A stretch of DNA of 51,411 nt, taken from positions 1 to 51,411 of the forward strand of contig WRDM01000017.1 in NCBI GenBank assembly GCA_009783465.1. The letters run 5' to 3'. Origin of the DNA: Phycisphaerae bacterium (GTDB lineage: Bacteria; Planctomycetota; Phycisphaerae; SM23-33). Position 1 is the first letter of the stretch. Each line of letters opens with the position of its first letter. Made by a program: the position numbers and the translations under genes. The notes beneath the pieces were generated by a model that saw nothing but the letters and a program-made list of their open reading frames with translations, had not been told where the DNA came from and searched no databases. Positions 15,980 through 24,543 of the stretch are shown in pieces.

Positions 15980-18900
15980 TCACCCCAGCAGCATCTCCAG
16001 ATCGTCCCTCGTCAAATCGCGGATGACGCTGTTGTCGGCGGTGATGATGGAGTCGGCCAGGTCGCGTTTGGATTGCTGGAGCTGGAGCACTTTTTCCTCG
16101 ATGGTGTCCTGCGCGATCAGTCGGTACGCGAAGACGGGTTTGGTTTGGCCGATGCGGTGGGCGCGGTCGATGGCCTGCGCTTCGACGGCGGGATTCCACC
16201 ACGGGTCCAGCAGGAACACGTACCCGGCCGCGGTGAGGTTGAGGCCCAGTCCGCCGGCCTTGAGGCTGATGAGGAAAATCGGGCACGCGGGGTCATTCTG
16301 AAATCGTTCGACTTTCGCCTGCCGGTCGCGTGTTCGGCCGTCGAGGTATTCGTACGTCAGCCCCAGTTCGTCCAGTTTGGGTTTGACCAGCGCCAGCAGG
16401 CTGGTGAATTGCGAAAACACCAACGCCTTGTGTCCCTCGGCGGTGACTTCCTGAAGCTGTGCGAGCAGGGCGTCGGTTTTCGCGCTGGGTCCGTCGGCCT
16501 GGGTTTTGTCGATGAGTCCGCCGTGGCAGGCGGCCTGTCGCAGGCGGAGCAGGGCTTCGAGAATCTGCATTTTGCTCTTGGCCAATCCCACGGAGTCGAT
16601 CGAACTTCGCAGGCTCGTGCGGTAGTGGGCGCGGAGTTCGTTGTACAGTTCACGTTGGGGGCCTTTGAGCTGGCAGTACACGGTTTGCTCGGTGCAGGGC
16701 GGCAGTTCGGTGGCGACTTGTTCCTTGGTGCGTCGCAGGATGAACGGCCTGAGGGCGCGGGCCAGCCGCGGGCGGTCGTCGTCGGAGATCCCCTTGCCGT
16801 CGCCGAAGAGCGCCCATGTGCCCAGCAGGCCGGGGTTGAGGAACTCCATCTGGCTCCAGAGTTCGCCCAGATGGTTCTCGACGGGCGTGCCGGACAGGCA
16901 CAGCCGATGCCGTCCGTTCAGCAGCCGCGACGCCTTCGCCGAGGCGGTCTGTGCGTTTTTGATGGCTTGCGCTTCGTCGAGAATCACGTAGTCGAACGGG
17001 ACCTCCTTGAGCAGATCAATATCCTGCCGCATCGTGCCGTAGGTGGTGAGAACCAAATCGTAGTTACGAAAATACGCGAGGGTTTCGCTGCGCGCGGTGC
17101 CGCTGTGATCCAGCACACGGAGGCGCGGCGTGAACCGCTGGGCTTCCTGCCGCCAGTTGAAAATCAGCGACCGCGGCACGACGACCAACGACGGCCCGAC
17201 GGACACGCAACGTGACGCGGGCGTCTCGCCCGCGTCTGGCGTAGCATGTTCTTGACCGCTTGAAGACGTCAAAACTCCTTCGCCGTCACAGCCAGACGCG
17301 GGCGAGACGCCCGCGGGACACGAGGGCGAGACGCCCTCGTCACGTGAGACGCCCGTGTTACGAAACATCCGCCGCGACTCCAGCAGGGCGAGTACCTGGA
17401 TGGTTTTGCCAAGCCCCATGTCGTCGGCGAGGCAGCCGCCGAATTCCATGTGCCGCAAAAAATCAAGCCAGCCAAGCCCTTCCCGCTGATAATGACGCAA
17501 CTGGCCGACGAACCCCTCCGGCGCGTCGGCGGGCTGGACGCGGCCGTGCGATTCGAGGCGGCTCCGCGCCCGCGTGAAGGCTTCGTCGACGCGCACCTCG
17601 GGCAACTCGGCGAGCATCGCGTCCAGCAGCATCGCCTGCGTGGGCTTGAACGTCACCACGTCGCCCCGCGTCTGCCCTGTCTTGGCGAGTAGGCCGTACT
17701 GCTCAAGCCACTCCTCCGGCAGCAGGCCGAAACTGCCGTCGGACAACCGCACGAACGTCTCGCCCTTCCGCAGCGCCGCCAGCACATCCGGCAGCGACGC
17801 GTCCGCGCCGCCGAAATCCGCCTTGCCCTGCACCTCAAACCAGTCAATGCCCGACGACACCGCCACGCTCATCCTGCCCCCGCGACGATACGTCTTGCCC
17901 TGCGCCTCGACGCGCCAGCCCAGCCCCACCAACTCGCGAACCAGCGCCGGCAGCCGGGCGGGCACGATCGAACGCGTGCCGTCATACTCCTTCCGGGTCC
18001 GCAGGTCCGTCAGCTGGCCCGACGCCTGGGCCTCCGCGTCCCCGTCGCGGCGGATCCACCGCTTTTGCGAAAGCTGGAACATGCCCGCGCCGGGCCTGCC
18101 CTCGGGAATCCGCAAGCCGTCGTAGTCGAACACCAGCCGGACCGTCAGGCGGTCGTGACGCGGATCGGTGATCTCCACGCCGGGCAGGCAGGGCGGGGCG
18201 ACCTCCTCGAACTGAAGCTCCGGAGGGACGTTCAGTTTCGGCAGCCGCTGGGCGCCGAGAATCCGCTCCACCAACTGCGGGCCGTGCGAAAGGGGCACGG
18301 AAATCCACGGCTCGCCGCCGCGAAAATGACGCATCCACGGGAAATGTTCCCGCCCGTCGTAGCGCGAGAGGCAGTCCTCCCAGATCAGCCAGCCGGTACG
18401 CAACATGGCGACTGGCTCGCTAAGGGACCGCGTTTCGTCGCCGCGCCGCAGCGACGCGTCGAGTCGGTACACGTTGCCGTTGCCGCGGATGTCGAGCGTG
18501 AACTGCCAGGGCTCGCCCTCGTCAAACGACATCGGGAAGAGCTTGCGGTCTTTGCGGTAAAAGCATCGGCCGGTGCGGGCCATCATCGGCAGGAGGATCT
18601 CCTGCTGCGCGGCGAAGAGCGTGTGGGCGTCGCGCGGGTCGGGCCTGTAGGACCACTGCGACTCGGCCCCCAGCAGGGCCAACACGATCGGGCGGTCCAC
18701 GTCGGACAGTTGCGGCAGGTGGTCGGGATGCAGGCAGAGGGTTTTTGGCGCGAGAAACCCTTCGCCTCGTTTGGCGGGTTTTCGCAGTTGTGTGCGGATC
18801 AGCAATTGCGTGCCGTCGCCAAAATAGTCCAGGTCCAGCACGTATTCCAGTTTGGCGCCCTCGGGCAGGCGCTGTGTCTCCTCGCGGTCAAACCGGTCGT

Positions 18901-19312
18901 CGAGTTCGAGGTCGGCGACGGATTTCAGCACGCTGTCGACTTGCCGCTTCCAGGCCGCGTCGGCGGGCGGTTTTTTGCGGGGCGATGCCTCGCGGGGATC
19001 GGGTTCGTCAGCGCCGCGAAACGTGACGTCGTGCGTGTCGGTCAGTTCAATGACGGCCCAGATGTGCTCGCACGGGCCTCGCGTCGCGAAATCCGGGCAG
19101 GTGCAGGTGCAGTTGACGCGCGTGACGTCCACCTCGACGTGCCAGGTTTGCGTATCCTGTAAATCCGGCGAGTTCCGCACGTCGGCATGGAGCGTGCTGG
19201 CCTGGAAATCGGTCGGCGTCACCGCGCCGCTTGCCCAGTAGCGTTCACCCCGCCGGCGGGTGTCAATGTCAAACTCATCACGGTACAAACCTGCCAACGA
19301 CTTGATCTTCAC
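15980..19312 (-). CDS. SWIM-SNF2 family DNA helicase/ATPase, interrupted in frame by a repeat cluster
   Basis: 1110 aa from a GTG at 19312 preceded by GGAG at a 6-bp spacing; the frame is open to 19510 but that part has no family features. A SWIM zinc motif (CTCTCPDFATRGPCEH) lies near residue 70. The SNF2 ATPase has DDMGLGKTIQ (Walker A), LDEAQAIKN (motif II) and the C-terminal helicase part with DPWWNPAVEAQAIDRAHR. Bacterial members are linked to DNA repair or RNA polymerase recycling. Between Walker A and motif Ia, where relatives have a short loop before GPSLVVVPRSL, about 50 residues rich in Gly, Ser, Pro are encoded by palindromic repeats at 17209-17365. The frame remains open, so the protein is probably still made. 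Confidence 0.9.
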   Translation of the reverse strand: MKIKSLAGLYRDEFDIDTRRRGERYWASGAVTPTDFQASTLHADVRNSPDLQDTQTWHVEVDVTRVNCTCTCPDFATRGPCEHIWAVIELTDTHDVTFRGADEPDPREASPRKKPPADAAWKRQVDSVLKSVADLELDDRFDREETQRLPEGAKLEYVLDLDYFGDGTQLLIRTQLRKPAKRGEGFLAPKTLCLHPDHLPQLSDVDRPIVLALLGAESQWSYRPDPRDAHTLFAAQQEILLPMMARTGRCFYRKDRKLFPMSFDEGEPWQFTLDIRGNGNVYRLDASLRRGDETRSLSEPVAMLRTGWLIWEDCLSRYDGREHFPWMRHFRGGEPWISVPLSHGPQLVERILGAQRLPKLNVPPELQFEEVAPPCLPGVEITDPRHDRLTVRLVFDYDGLRIPEGRPGAGMFQLSQKRWIRRDGDAEAQASGQLTDLRTRKEYDGTRSIVPARLPALVRELVGLGWRVEAQGKTYRRGGRMSVAVSSGIDWFEVQGKADFGGADASLPDVLAALRKGETFVRLSDGSFGLLPEEWLEQYGLLAKTGQTRGDVVTFKPTQAMLLDAMLAELPEVRVDEAFTRARSRLESHGRVQPADAPEGFVGQLRHYQREGLGWLDFLRHMEFGGCLADDMGLGKTIQVLALLESRRMFRNTGVSRDEGVSPSCPAGVSPASGCDGEGVLTSSSGQEHATPDAGETPASRCVSVGPSLVVVPRSLIFNWRQEAQRFTPRLRVLDHSGTARSETLAYFRNYDLVLTTYGTMRQDIDLLKEVPFDYVILDEAQAIKNAQTASAKASRLLNGRHRLCLSGTPVENHLGELWSQMEFLNPGLLGTWALFGDGKGISDDDRPRLARALRPFILRRTKEQVATELPPCTEQTVYCQLKGPQRELYNELRAHYRTSLRSSIDSVGLAKSKMQILEALLRLRQAACHGGLIDKTQADGPSAKTDALLAQLQEVTAEGHKALVFSQFTSLLALVKPKLDELGLTYEYLDGRTRDRQAKVERFQNDPACPIFLISLKAGGLGLNLTAAGYVFLLDPWWNPAVEAQAIDRAHRIGQTKPVFAYRLIAQDTIEEKVLQLQQSKRDLADSIITADNSVIRDLTRDDLEMLLG
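17209..17365. repeat. Family A REP-like cluster inside the SNF2 coding sequence
   Basis: Palindromes at 17216-17234, 17297-17315, 17321-17339 and a degenerate one at 17341-17357. The first two belong to a perfect 25-bp inverted repeat (17216-17240 and 17291-17315) around a 50-nt centre. Their outer arms differ (CGC/GCG and CGA/TCG) but pair. Confidence 0.9.
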
Positions 19313-19562
19313 ATGCGTCTCCAAAAACGCCGCCTGGCCTCCCCAAACAGCGCAACACGCCACTCTACGACATGCCGCATGGGGATTCAAGGCCATCGCA
19401 ATCGAATTGCCAAAGATATACACCCAAACATGGCAGTTGGCTGGATAGGGTGGAGATTGAACTGGGTATTCCGAACCGCCAGTGCCTGGACCGGCGGATA
19501 GACTCGTCATTTAAGTTTGGCGGCTGCGCAAGAACTAGAGCAATTTACGAATGGCCTTTCGA

Positions 19563-19645
19563 CTCCTTTTCGCCGCGAATTTCGCGAAGGATGCGAATTT
19601 CCCAGTAAAATTCGCGTACATCGTGTAATTCGTGGCGAAAAATGT
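19563..19645. repeat. Family E palindromic repeat
   Basis: Imperfect inverted repeat with gccgcgaatttcgcgaa-type left arm and cgtgtaattcgtggcga-type right arm. It lies downstream of the BtrH-like gene A. The rest of 19313-19683 shows only the open but unconserved upstream extension of the SNF2 frame. Confidence 0.65.
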
Positions 19646-19683
19646 AACGTCTCAATCGTGAAACGCTCGAAACGGAATGTGTA

Positions 19684-20850
19684 TTACTCCTTCTCGAACG
19701 CCTGCACGATCTCATCACAAATGCCGCCCATGCGTCGCAGGACCTCTGCAATCTGTGCCCGGAATTCATGTGTTCTGAATTTGTCCATGGGCGGATAGAA
19801 ACCGCCGGACAACGCCCAGATTTCATCCTTATGATCCTGCATTTTTTTGTAGAGCGGCACGAGTTTCGCAACCATGGCCATGTCGGGATAGTCCTCGGCC
19901 ACTTTTTTCATCCATTCATAGGCCGTGCTTGTACACACGCAGCAATACGGAGAACAATGCAGATTCCAGCAAATCCCGCCAAGTTCCTCATCCGTTTTGC
20001 CTTCAAAATATTCATCCGCCAGGAGCGTGGCGGCCCAAGTTTCGAATGCTTGTTTTCCGAAAACATATCTGTGTTTGCCGGCGACAAACTTTTCTTTGTC
20101 GTTGTTCACCTCATAACTCTGGGACGGCGGGAGTGTCAGAAACGCCGGGATGGAATTAATCGCATCCTGATACACCTGCCGCCTATCCTGATTTTCGATC
20201 TTTTTCCCAACGAAAAACAGGCCGTTCGTTGTATCAAGGCCGTTCACGATGGCGGAATAGCCGTCGGCGTCCACCGAACCTTCCGGCAACCGTTCCGGGC
20301 CTGTATATAGGTTTACATACAGTGTATCGCCATCGTAGCCGCCGATCAGGCACCCTTCCCCAAGCGGGTCGTACCGGCTTCCATCTCTCAATGTCACATT
20401 TCCTATGCCCCACGCCACAACGGGAATTCCCTTGTCCACGGAGGCCTTGATGGCGTTCATTGCCGCCCGGAAATCCTTCTTGATCTGCGCGTTGGAAAGA
20501 TAGATACATTCATATCCCATGGCGGCGAACGCTTTTTTCACGGCCAGCGGATCGATAAAGGAGTTCGTCACACCGCTATCGCATTGGCTGCCGTCCGGGT
20601 TCCCTACTTTTTCGGAATACAAATACGTAAACATATCGCCGGTGAAGGCCGCATAAAAATGATAGTCGTCGATGGCCACGCCAAGCGATTTCCCCACCGA
20701 ACAAATGGCCGAACAAAGGAAATAGTTTTCCCAATTCGAAATTTTACGATACTCGCGTATACGATTCGAGACATGAGGCGGCTGGCCGCCCGCGAAGGGA
20801 TCGGCCATGGCGTCGGACGGAATCGAGGCGGTCGTGATCTTCATTTTCAT
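19684..20850 (-). CDS. BtrH-like protein A, function unknown
   Basis: 388 aa. Not assigned with certainty. The N-terminal part (ENYFLCSAICSVGKSLG, then YAAFTGDMFTYLYSEK) resembles the papain-like BtrH_N fold found in natural-product acyl transfer and C39-like proteins. It shares with the next gene upstream the blocks GIPVVAWGIGN, GYDGDTLYVN, FGKQAF.TWA and a C-terminal helical part ending in SGGFYPP. Overall identity between the two looks near 30%. Cysteines 6 and 10 of the first block are not aligned with those in the paralogue, so a catalytic cysteine is not conserved. No signal peptide. Codon use is less GC-biased than in the neighbours, which may indicate transfer. AAAGG precedes the start. 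Confidence 0.6.
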   Translation of the reverse strand: MKMKITTASIPSDAMADPFAGGQPPHVSNRIREYRKISNWENYFLCSAICSVGKSLGVAIDDYHFYAAFTGDMFTYLYSEKVGNPDGSQCDSGVTNSFIDPLAVKKAFAAMGYECIYLSNAQIKKDFRAAMNAIKASVDKGIPVVAWGIGNVTLRDGSRYDPLGEGCLIGGYDGDTLYVNLYTGPERLPEGSVDADGYSAIVNGLDTTNGLFFVGKKIENQDRRQVYQDAINSIPAFLTLPPSQSYEVNNDKEKFVAGKHRYVFGKQAFETWAATLLADEYFEGKTDEELGGICWNLHCSPYCCVCTSTAYEWMKKVAEDYPDMAMVAKLVPLYKKMQDHKDEIWALSGGFYPPMDKFRTHEFRAQIAEVLRRMGGICDEIVQAFEKE

Positions 20851-20914
20851 GGTTTGGACGCCTTTCTTAGAAAATCATCGTGACGTTATTGTCTATTGTG
20901 GCTGTCTTCATACC

Positions 20915-21904
20915 TTACTGTTTCGCAAAAACATTACATATTTCATCTATGATGTTTCCGGTTGTCATGATGGCGTCGCTGATTGGCTTCATGCGGGCTT
21001 TGTTTTTGATGACTTTCGGAGGCAGACCAAAGCCGCCTTCCATGCCGATCAACGTGTGAAATCCGTTGCCATTGTGCTTTTGAAATAGCGGAAACAATTG
21101 TTCGATGAACGTCATGTCTGGATTCAATTCCAGCGCACGGTGCAAAAAGCCCATAGCACAGCCATTTGTGCCCACCATGCACAAATAGTTCCCGTGCATG
21201 CTCCAGCAAGCGAACGCAGGGCTGCTGTGGGTGTACCAGACCGGATCGTCAATGGAAATGTTGTCGAACATTCCGTTCTGAAAACTGTTGGCCCAATCGA
21301 CAAACGCTTGTTTTCCAAAGGAAAAATCCTTCGTTGCTGGCTTGGTCAGCATGGCGGGAATGGCCATCACGGTTTGCCGGTACACGTCCGCCGGCGATGG
21401 GCAGTCCTTTTTTTCGCCAACGAAAACCAGTTGAAAAAAACGCTCAGGATACACGGTGGGTTCGGTGTCCTCGCCGAGCAGATAATAAAAATTATCGTTT
21501 TCATATCCACAAATCACGCCGTAACGGTTCAATTCGTTGTTTCCGGCCGATTTGGCAATCACCGGAATTTCACGGTCAATGTATTCGCGAATACGATCAT
21601 AATACGCCGCGCGATTGTCCGCGTTGATGCCGACGACGAAATCATAATTGTACCCGCAGGCATCGAACGCCTTGTCGATTACGTCGGACAGAAGCCGATC
21701 CGTCAGGCACAGCGTCGAGCAGCGGGGATTTTTGCTGTACACCTGCGTGAACGAGTCGCCCGTCACGCCGGAGAAAAACCAATAATTATACTCACGGCTT
21801 TCCCCCAAACATTCCATCACATAGTCCATACAACCGTTGAACCAATAGTTCTGCCCCATCATGCCATCGTTCATTCTACGTGTGTTCGCGAGAATCTTTT
21901 TCAT
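20915..21904 (-). CDS. BtrH-like protein B, paralogue of the next gene
   Basis: 329 aa. Same architecture as protein A: QNYWFNGCMDYVMECLG, then FFSGVTGDSFTQVYSKN, EIPVIAKSAGN, GYENDNFYYL, FGKQAFVDWA and a C-terminal MEGGFGLPP segment. AAAGGG lies 7 bp before the ATG. It is 64 bp upstream of gene A on the same strand, so the two form an operon. BtrH itself transfers a side chain from an acyl carrier protein to ribostamycin; no carrier protein or antibiotic gene is present here, so that role should not be assumed. The pair next to a tRNA gene could be an acquired unit. Confidence 0.6.
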   Translation of the reverse strand: MKKILANTRRMNDGMMGQNYWFNGCMDYVMECLGESREYNYWFFSGVTGDSFTQVYSKNPRCSTLCLTDRLLSDVIDKAFDACGYNYDFVVGINADNRAAYYDRIREYIDREIPVIAKSAGNNELNRYGVICGYENDNFYYLLGEDTEPTVYPERFFQLVFVGEKKDCPSPADVYRQTVMAIPAMLTKPATKDFSFGKQAFVDWANSFQNGMFDNISIDDPVWYTHSSPAFACWSMHGNYLCMVGTNGCAMGFLHRALELNPDMTFIEQLFPLFQKHNGNGFHTLIGMEGGFGLPPKVIKNKARMKPISDAIMTTGNIIDEICNVFAKQ

Positions 21905-22406
21905 CTGTTTACCCTTTCATTACAAGACACCCAAAAATCCTGCCGCCGTTTTTCATGATTTCGCTCTCTTTTTGCCGATCCCTTCCCATGCTTACTATGA
22001 TACCGCCGCTGCTGTCCTTTGTCGCCAGCATTGCCGACACGATCCTGACGCCACTGGCCGAGGTCGCTCACGCGGGCCTGTGCGGTTTCGAACGACGTAC
22101 ACAGACAACCGCATACCTGGACTGCCTGACTGGCTGCGCCGTCGCAGCCTCCATGCAGGGGGCGACTCTGGCGGTCATGCCCCCTCCCTCCCGCCGCCCA
22201 TGAAAACGCTACACCCAAGAAGACCTGCGGAGAAAATGGTGAACAGAGCAACCCGCCGACCCGGCCGAAAAAATTGTTTCATTGCCCCACTGCCGGGCGG
22301 CAGGTTGTAAAACGGCGGTCGCCGCAAACCAAAATTTTCCCGGCCGTTTCGCCGTGAACGTAGCGCAGGTGTAGCGCAGAAATTCCCCGCCGATTCAGAC
22401 CCGAAG
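21905..22406. other. Non-coding stretch with a family B fragment
   Basis: Open frames here overlap the repeat and look spurious. About 22044-22115 is a fragment of the family B repeat (the gcctgacgccac arm and the following segment). A 50-nt stretch near 22255-22350 is rich in short gcc/ggc runs without a clear fold. Confidence 0.45.
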
Positions 22407-22442
22407 AAAATCCCTCGTAAGTCGTTGACTTACAAGGATTTT
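22407..22442 (-). terminator. Terminator of tRNA-Lys
   Basis: Inverted repeat 22407-22423 and 22427-22442 with a 3-nt loop, 5 bp beyond the 3' end of the tRNA and ending in a T-run on the transcribed strand. An integration site cannot be excluded but no integrase is nearby. Confidence 0.6.
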
Positions 22443-22446
22443 CGAC

Positions 22447-22521
22447 TACGCCGTCCTGGATTCGAACCAGGGACCCGCTGATTAAGAGTCAGCTGCTCTA
22501 GCCAGGCTGAGCTAACGGCGC
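22447..22521 (-). tRNA. tRNA-Lys (anticodon CTT)
   Basis: 75 nt, all four arms fold: acceptor 22515-22521 with 22448-22454 (first pair is G-U), D arm, anticodon stem GCTGA/TCAGC with loop CTCTTAA, T arm CCTGG/CCAGG with TTCGAAT. CCA is not encoded. Discriminator base is A. Confidence 0.97.
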
Positions 22522-22537
22522 GTGTCCGAGTCAGGTA

Positions 22538-22565
22538 ACTGTAGCGAGTTTGGCGGCTGGGTCAA
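22538..22565 (-). promoter_or_regulatory. Promoter of tRNA-Lys
   Basis: Minus strand TTGACC (22565-22560), 16-bp spacer, TACAGT (22543-22538), giving a transcript start about 10 nt before the mature tRNA. Confidence 0.6.
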
Positions 22566-22665
22566 GGGAAAATTTTTTGTGTGTATGTGTATCCACGTGT
22601 ATCCTTTCCAGCTCGCCTTCGCGTTCTCTTTCGTTTTCCGTGCTTCCATGGTAAACATACGTTCC

Positions 22666-23736
22666 ATGGCACACAATGCACTGACACGTCGGGAGCGCGT
22701 TCGATTGGCCTTGGCGCATGAGGCGACCGATCATGTGCCGATTTCGTTGATTGGCTCGGCGATCAACGCGCCGGCGTATATACAACTTGACGCCTATTTG
22801 CGGGAGCGGCGTGGGGTGTCCGCGGATGCATTTCTGGAGGATTCGCTCGATGCGCAGGCCGTCGCGCCGGGGTATGTCGGGCCCGCACTCGCGGAGGGCG
22901 TTGATCTCTGGGGCGTCCGGCGTCGGCCCGTTAGTTATGGCCTGGGGTGCTACGACGAAATCGAGCACTATCCGCTCGCCGAGGCGGGCAGCGTCGACGA
23001 GGTGCTGGCCCACGATTGGCCGACGGCGGATTGGTTCGATTACGAAGCCATGCGGCCGCGGATTGACGCGCTTCGGCGGCGAGACTGTGCGATCTGGGCG
23101 TACGGCTGGGGGAATATTTTCGAGACCGCGTGGTACATGCGTGGCTTCGAGCGGATGTTCATGGATTTTGTACTCCATCCGGAACTGGCGGCGGCGATTC
23201 TGACTCGCGTGACGGATTTTTACGTGGAGCACTATCGTCGGTTGTTGCGGGCGGGGCGGGGCGATATTGACATCGCGCTGACCGGCGACGATTTGGGTTC
23301 GCAGACGGGCCCGCTGATGTCGCCGGCGATGTGGCGGGAACAGATCATGCCTCATCACGTCCGGCTGAACGCGGCCATTCGCGAATTCGGCACGAAAATC
23401 GCCTACCACTGCGACGGTTCGATCATGCCGCTGGTCGGCGGGTTTATCGACATGGGCATCGACATCCTGGAGGCGCTACAGTTTGACGCCGCCAACATGG
23501 ATCCGGCCGAACTGAAGCGGCAACACGGCGACACGCTGTGTTTTGCCGGCGGCGTGAGCGTGCAGCACACACTGCCGTTCGGTACGGTCGAGGACGTCCG
23601 CCGCGAGACGCGCATGCTCATTGACACGTTGGGCGCCAACGGCGGCTACATCTGCGGTCCCGCGCACGCCATCCAGGCAGGCACGCCTCCGGAAAATATC
23701 GTCGCGATGTTCGACGAGGCGCTCGGCGCCCCGTGA
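22666..23736 (+). CDS. Uroporphyrinogen decarboxylase (URO-D) family protein
   Basis: 356 aa. Starts LTRRERVRLALAHEATDHVP, the usual URO-D-family N-terminus, and has the barrel pattern with TGDDLGSQTGPLMSP, YHCDGSIMPLVGGFIDMGID and CFAGGVSVQHTLP segments. The family includes HemE but also corrinoid methyltransferases (MtaA/MtbA-like) that handle methylated compounds. The Planctomycetota paralogues are of the second sort; the missing HemE signature (NLGHG near the N-terminus is not seen) agrees. Starts at 22666 or, 18 bp upstream, 22648; neither has a clear Shine-Dalgarno. Confidence 0.8.
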   Translation: MAHNALTRRERVRLALAHEATDHVPISLIGSAINAPAYIQLDAYLRERRGVSADAFLEDSLDAQAVAPGYVGPALAEGVDLWGVRRRPVSYGLGCYDEIEHYPLAEAGSVDEVLAHDWPTADWFDYEAMRPRIDALRRRDCAIWAYGWGNIFETAWYMRGFERMFMDFVLHPELAAAILTRVTDFYVEHYRRLLRAGRGDIDIALTGDDLGSQTGPLMSPAMWREQIMPHHVRLNAAIREFGTKIAYHCDGSIMPLVGGFIDMGIDILEALQFDAANMDPAELKRQHGDTLCFAGGVSVQHTLPFGTVEDVRRETRMLIDTLGANGGYICGPAHAIQAGTPPENIVAMFDEALGAP

Positions 23737-23799
23737 CGCAGATACGAAATTCCAAGCACGAAATCCGACCTCGTGTCCTCTTGCATGAAACGGTGTATC

Positions 23800-23867
23800 T
23801 GTTTTGCCGCGAATGACGCGAATTTCTTTTGAAAAACTCACATCATTCGCGCCGTTCGCGGCAAAAG
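23800..23867. repeat. Family E palindromic repeat
   Basis: Imperfect 23-bp arms (23801-23823 and 23844-23866). It is preceded at about 23745-23768 by a short family F fragment and lies just after the URO-D gene. Confidence 0.65.
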
Positions 23868-23924
23868 AGACGACATTTCACCCGTGAATTGCTCTGACGG
23901 CTTGGCGACGTCGTTACGGGAAAA

Positions 23925-23948
23925 AAAACTCCCGGCTCTGGGGGTTTT
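23925..23948 (+). terminator. Possible terminator after the URO-D gene
   Basis: 9-bp hairpin (23925-23933 and 23940-23948, one G-U pair) preceded by an A-run. The rest of 23737-24184 shows no supported gene. Confidence 0.3.
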
Positions 23949-24184
23949 CCCCTAGAAAAAGAAAAAATCACTATTGCCATATTTCGTGGTGTCCCCGATA
24001 GTAATGTATGGAGATTGCTGTTTGACCTATCTGCGGAATTTGATTTATCGTTTCGGCGTGCAAGAATCTTTGATGCAGCGGCCTGAGTCGCACTTCTGAC
24101 GGTGCCGTCTGTGCCTGGCCAAAGGCTGTTTGGCTGGTTTGGAAAGATTTTTGGCACATGTCATGGGTTGTGGGAGGACGGCAT

Positions 24185-24376
24185 ATGGCGCAAGAACGAG
24201 CGGAACGGGCGTATCGGCCTAGCCGATTCACGCCGCGAGAAGATTTCGATGAACTCGCCCGACGCGAGCGGGAGGAGAATCTTGCCCGCTACATTTCCCG
24301 CGCCCAGGAGGGCCTGCCACTGTTCGACGCTGCCCAAACCGCCCTCGCGACGCACCCCGCCGTGCGGCACGGCTAG
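24185..24376 (+). CDS. Small hypothetical protein
   Basis: 63 aa, charged, two predicted helices (PREDFDELARREREENLARYI and a second after GLPL), no cysteine, no signal. GGAGG stands 7 bp before the ATG, which is the main support. Not recognised. It ends right at the left arm of a family F repeat. Confidence 0.55.
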   Translation: MAQERAERAYRPSRFTPREDFDELARREREENLARYISRAQEGLPLFDAAQTALATHPAVRHG

Positions 24377-24378
24377 CG

Positions 24379-24538
24379 GCGAAAATTCGAAATCCGAAAG
24401 ACGAAGTAAGTTTCAAAAACCAAAAAAAGAAAATTCCAAACGGCACTTCAACGTCCTGGACGTTGAAGTGCCGTTTGGAATGTGGAGATTTTCTTTTTGA
24501 AATTTGCTTCGTCTTTCGGGTTTCGAATTTTCGCCGTT
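24379..24538. repeat. Nested palindromic repeat, family F copy 2
   Basis: Outer arms at about 24379-24420 and 24500-24538 with gaaatccgaaag / ctttcgggtttc units. The inner hairpin is a perfect 23-bp stem (24433-24455 and 24459-24481, loop 3 nt) unrelated in sequence to the inner hairpin of copy 1. It adjoins the stop codon (24544) of the acyltransferase gene. Confidence 0.85.
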
Positions 24539-24543
24539 AGCCG

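Noticed and set aside
17216-17357. Regular palindromes that could suggest a CRISPR array
   Set aside because: Spacing is irregular, the units are self-complementary with changing arms, they lie within a coding frame and there are no cas genes.
19313-19510. N-terminal extension of the SNF2 protein
   Set aside because: Open but unlike the family, and a GTG with a well-placed GGAG at 19312 fits better; kept only as an alternative start.
21861-22310. A 149-aa plus-strand frame
   Set aside because: It is partly made of a family B fragment and antisense to the start of the BtrH-like gene B.
22407-22454. Possible phage attachment site at the tRNA-Lys 3' end
   Set aside because: No integrase and no second copy of the tRNA 3' end in the window; the hairpin is explained as a terminator.
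23843-24157. A 104-aa minus-strand frame
   Set aside because: It overlaps a family E repeat and a terminator-like hairpin, has no ribosome binding site and low-complexity sequence.
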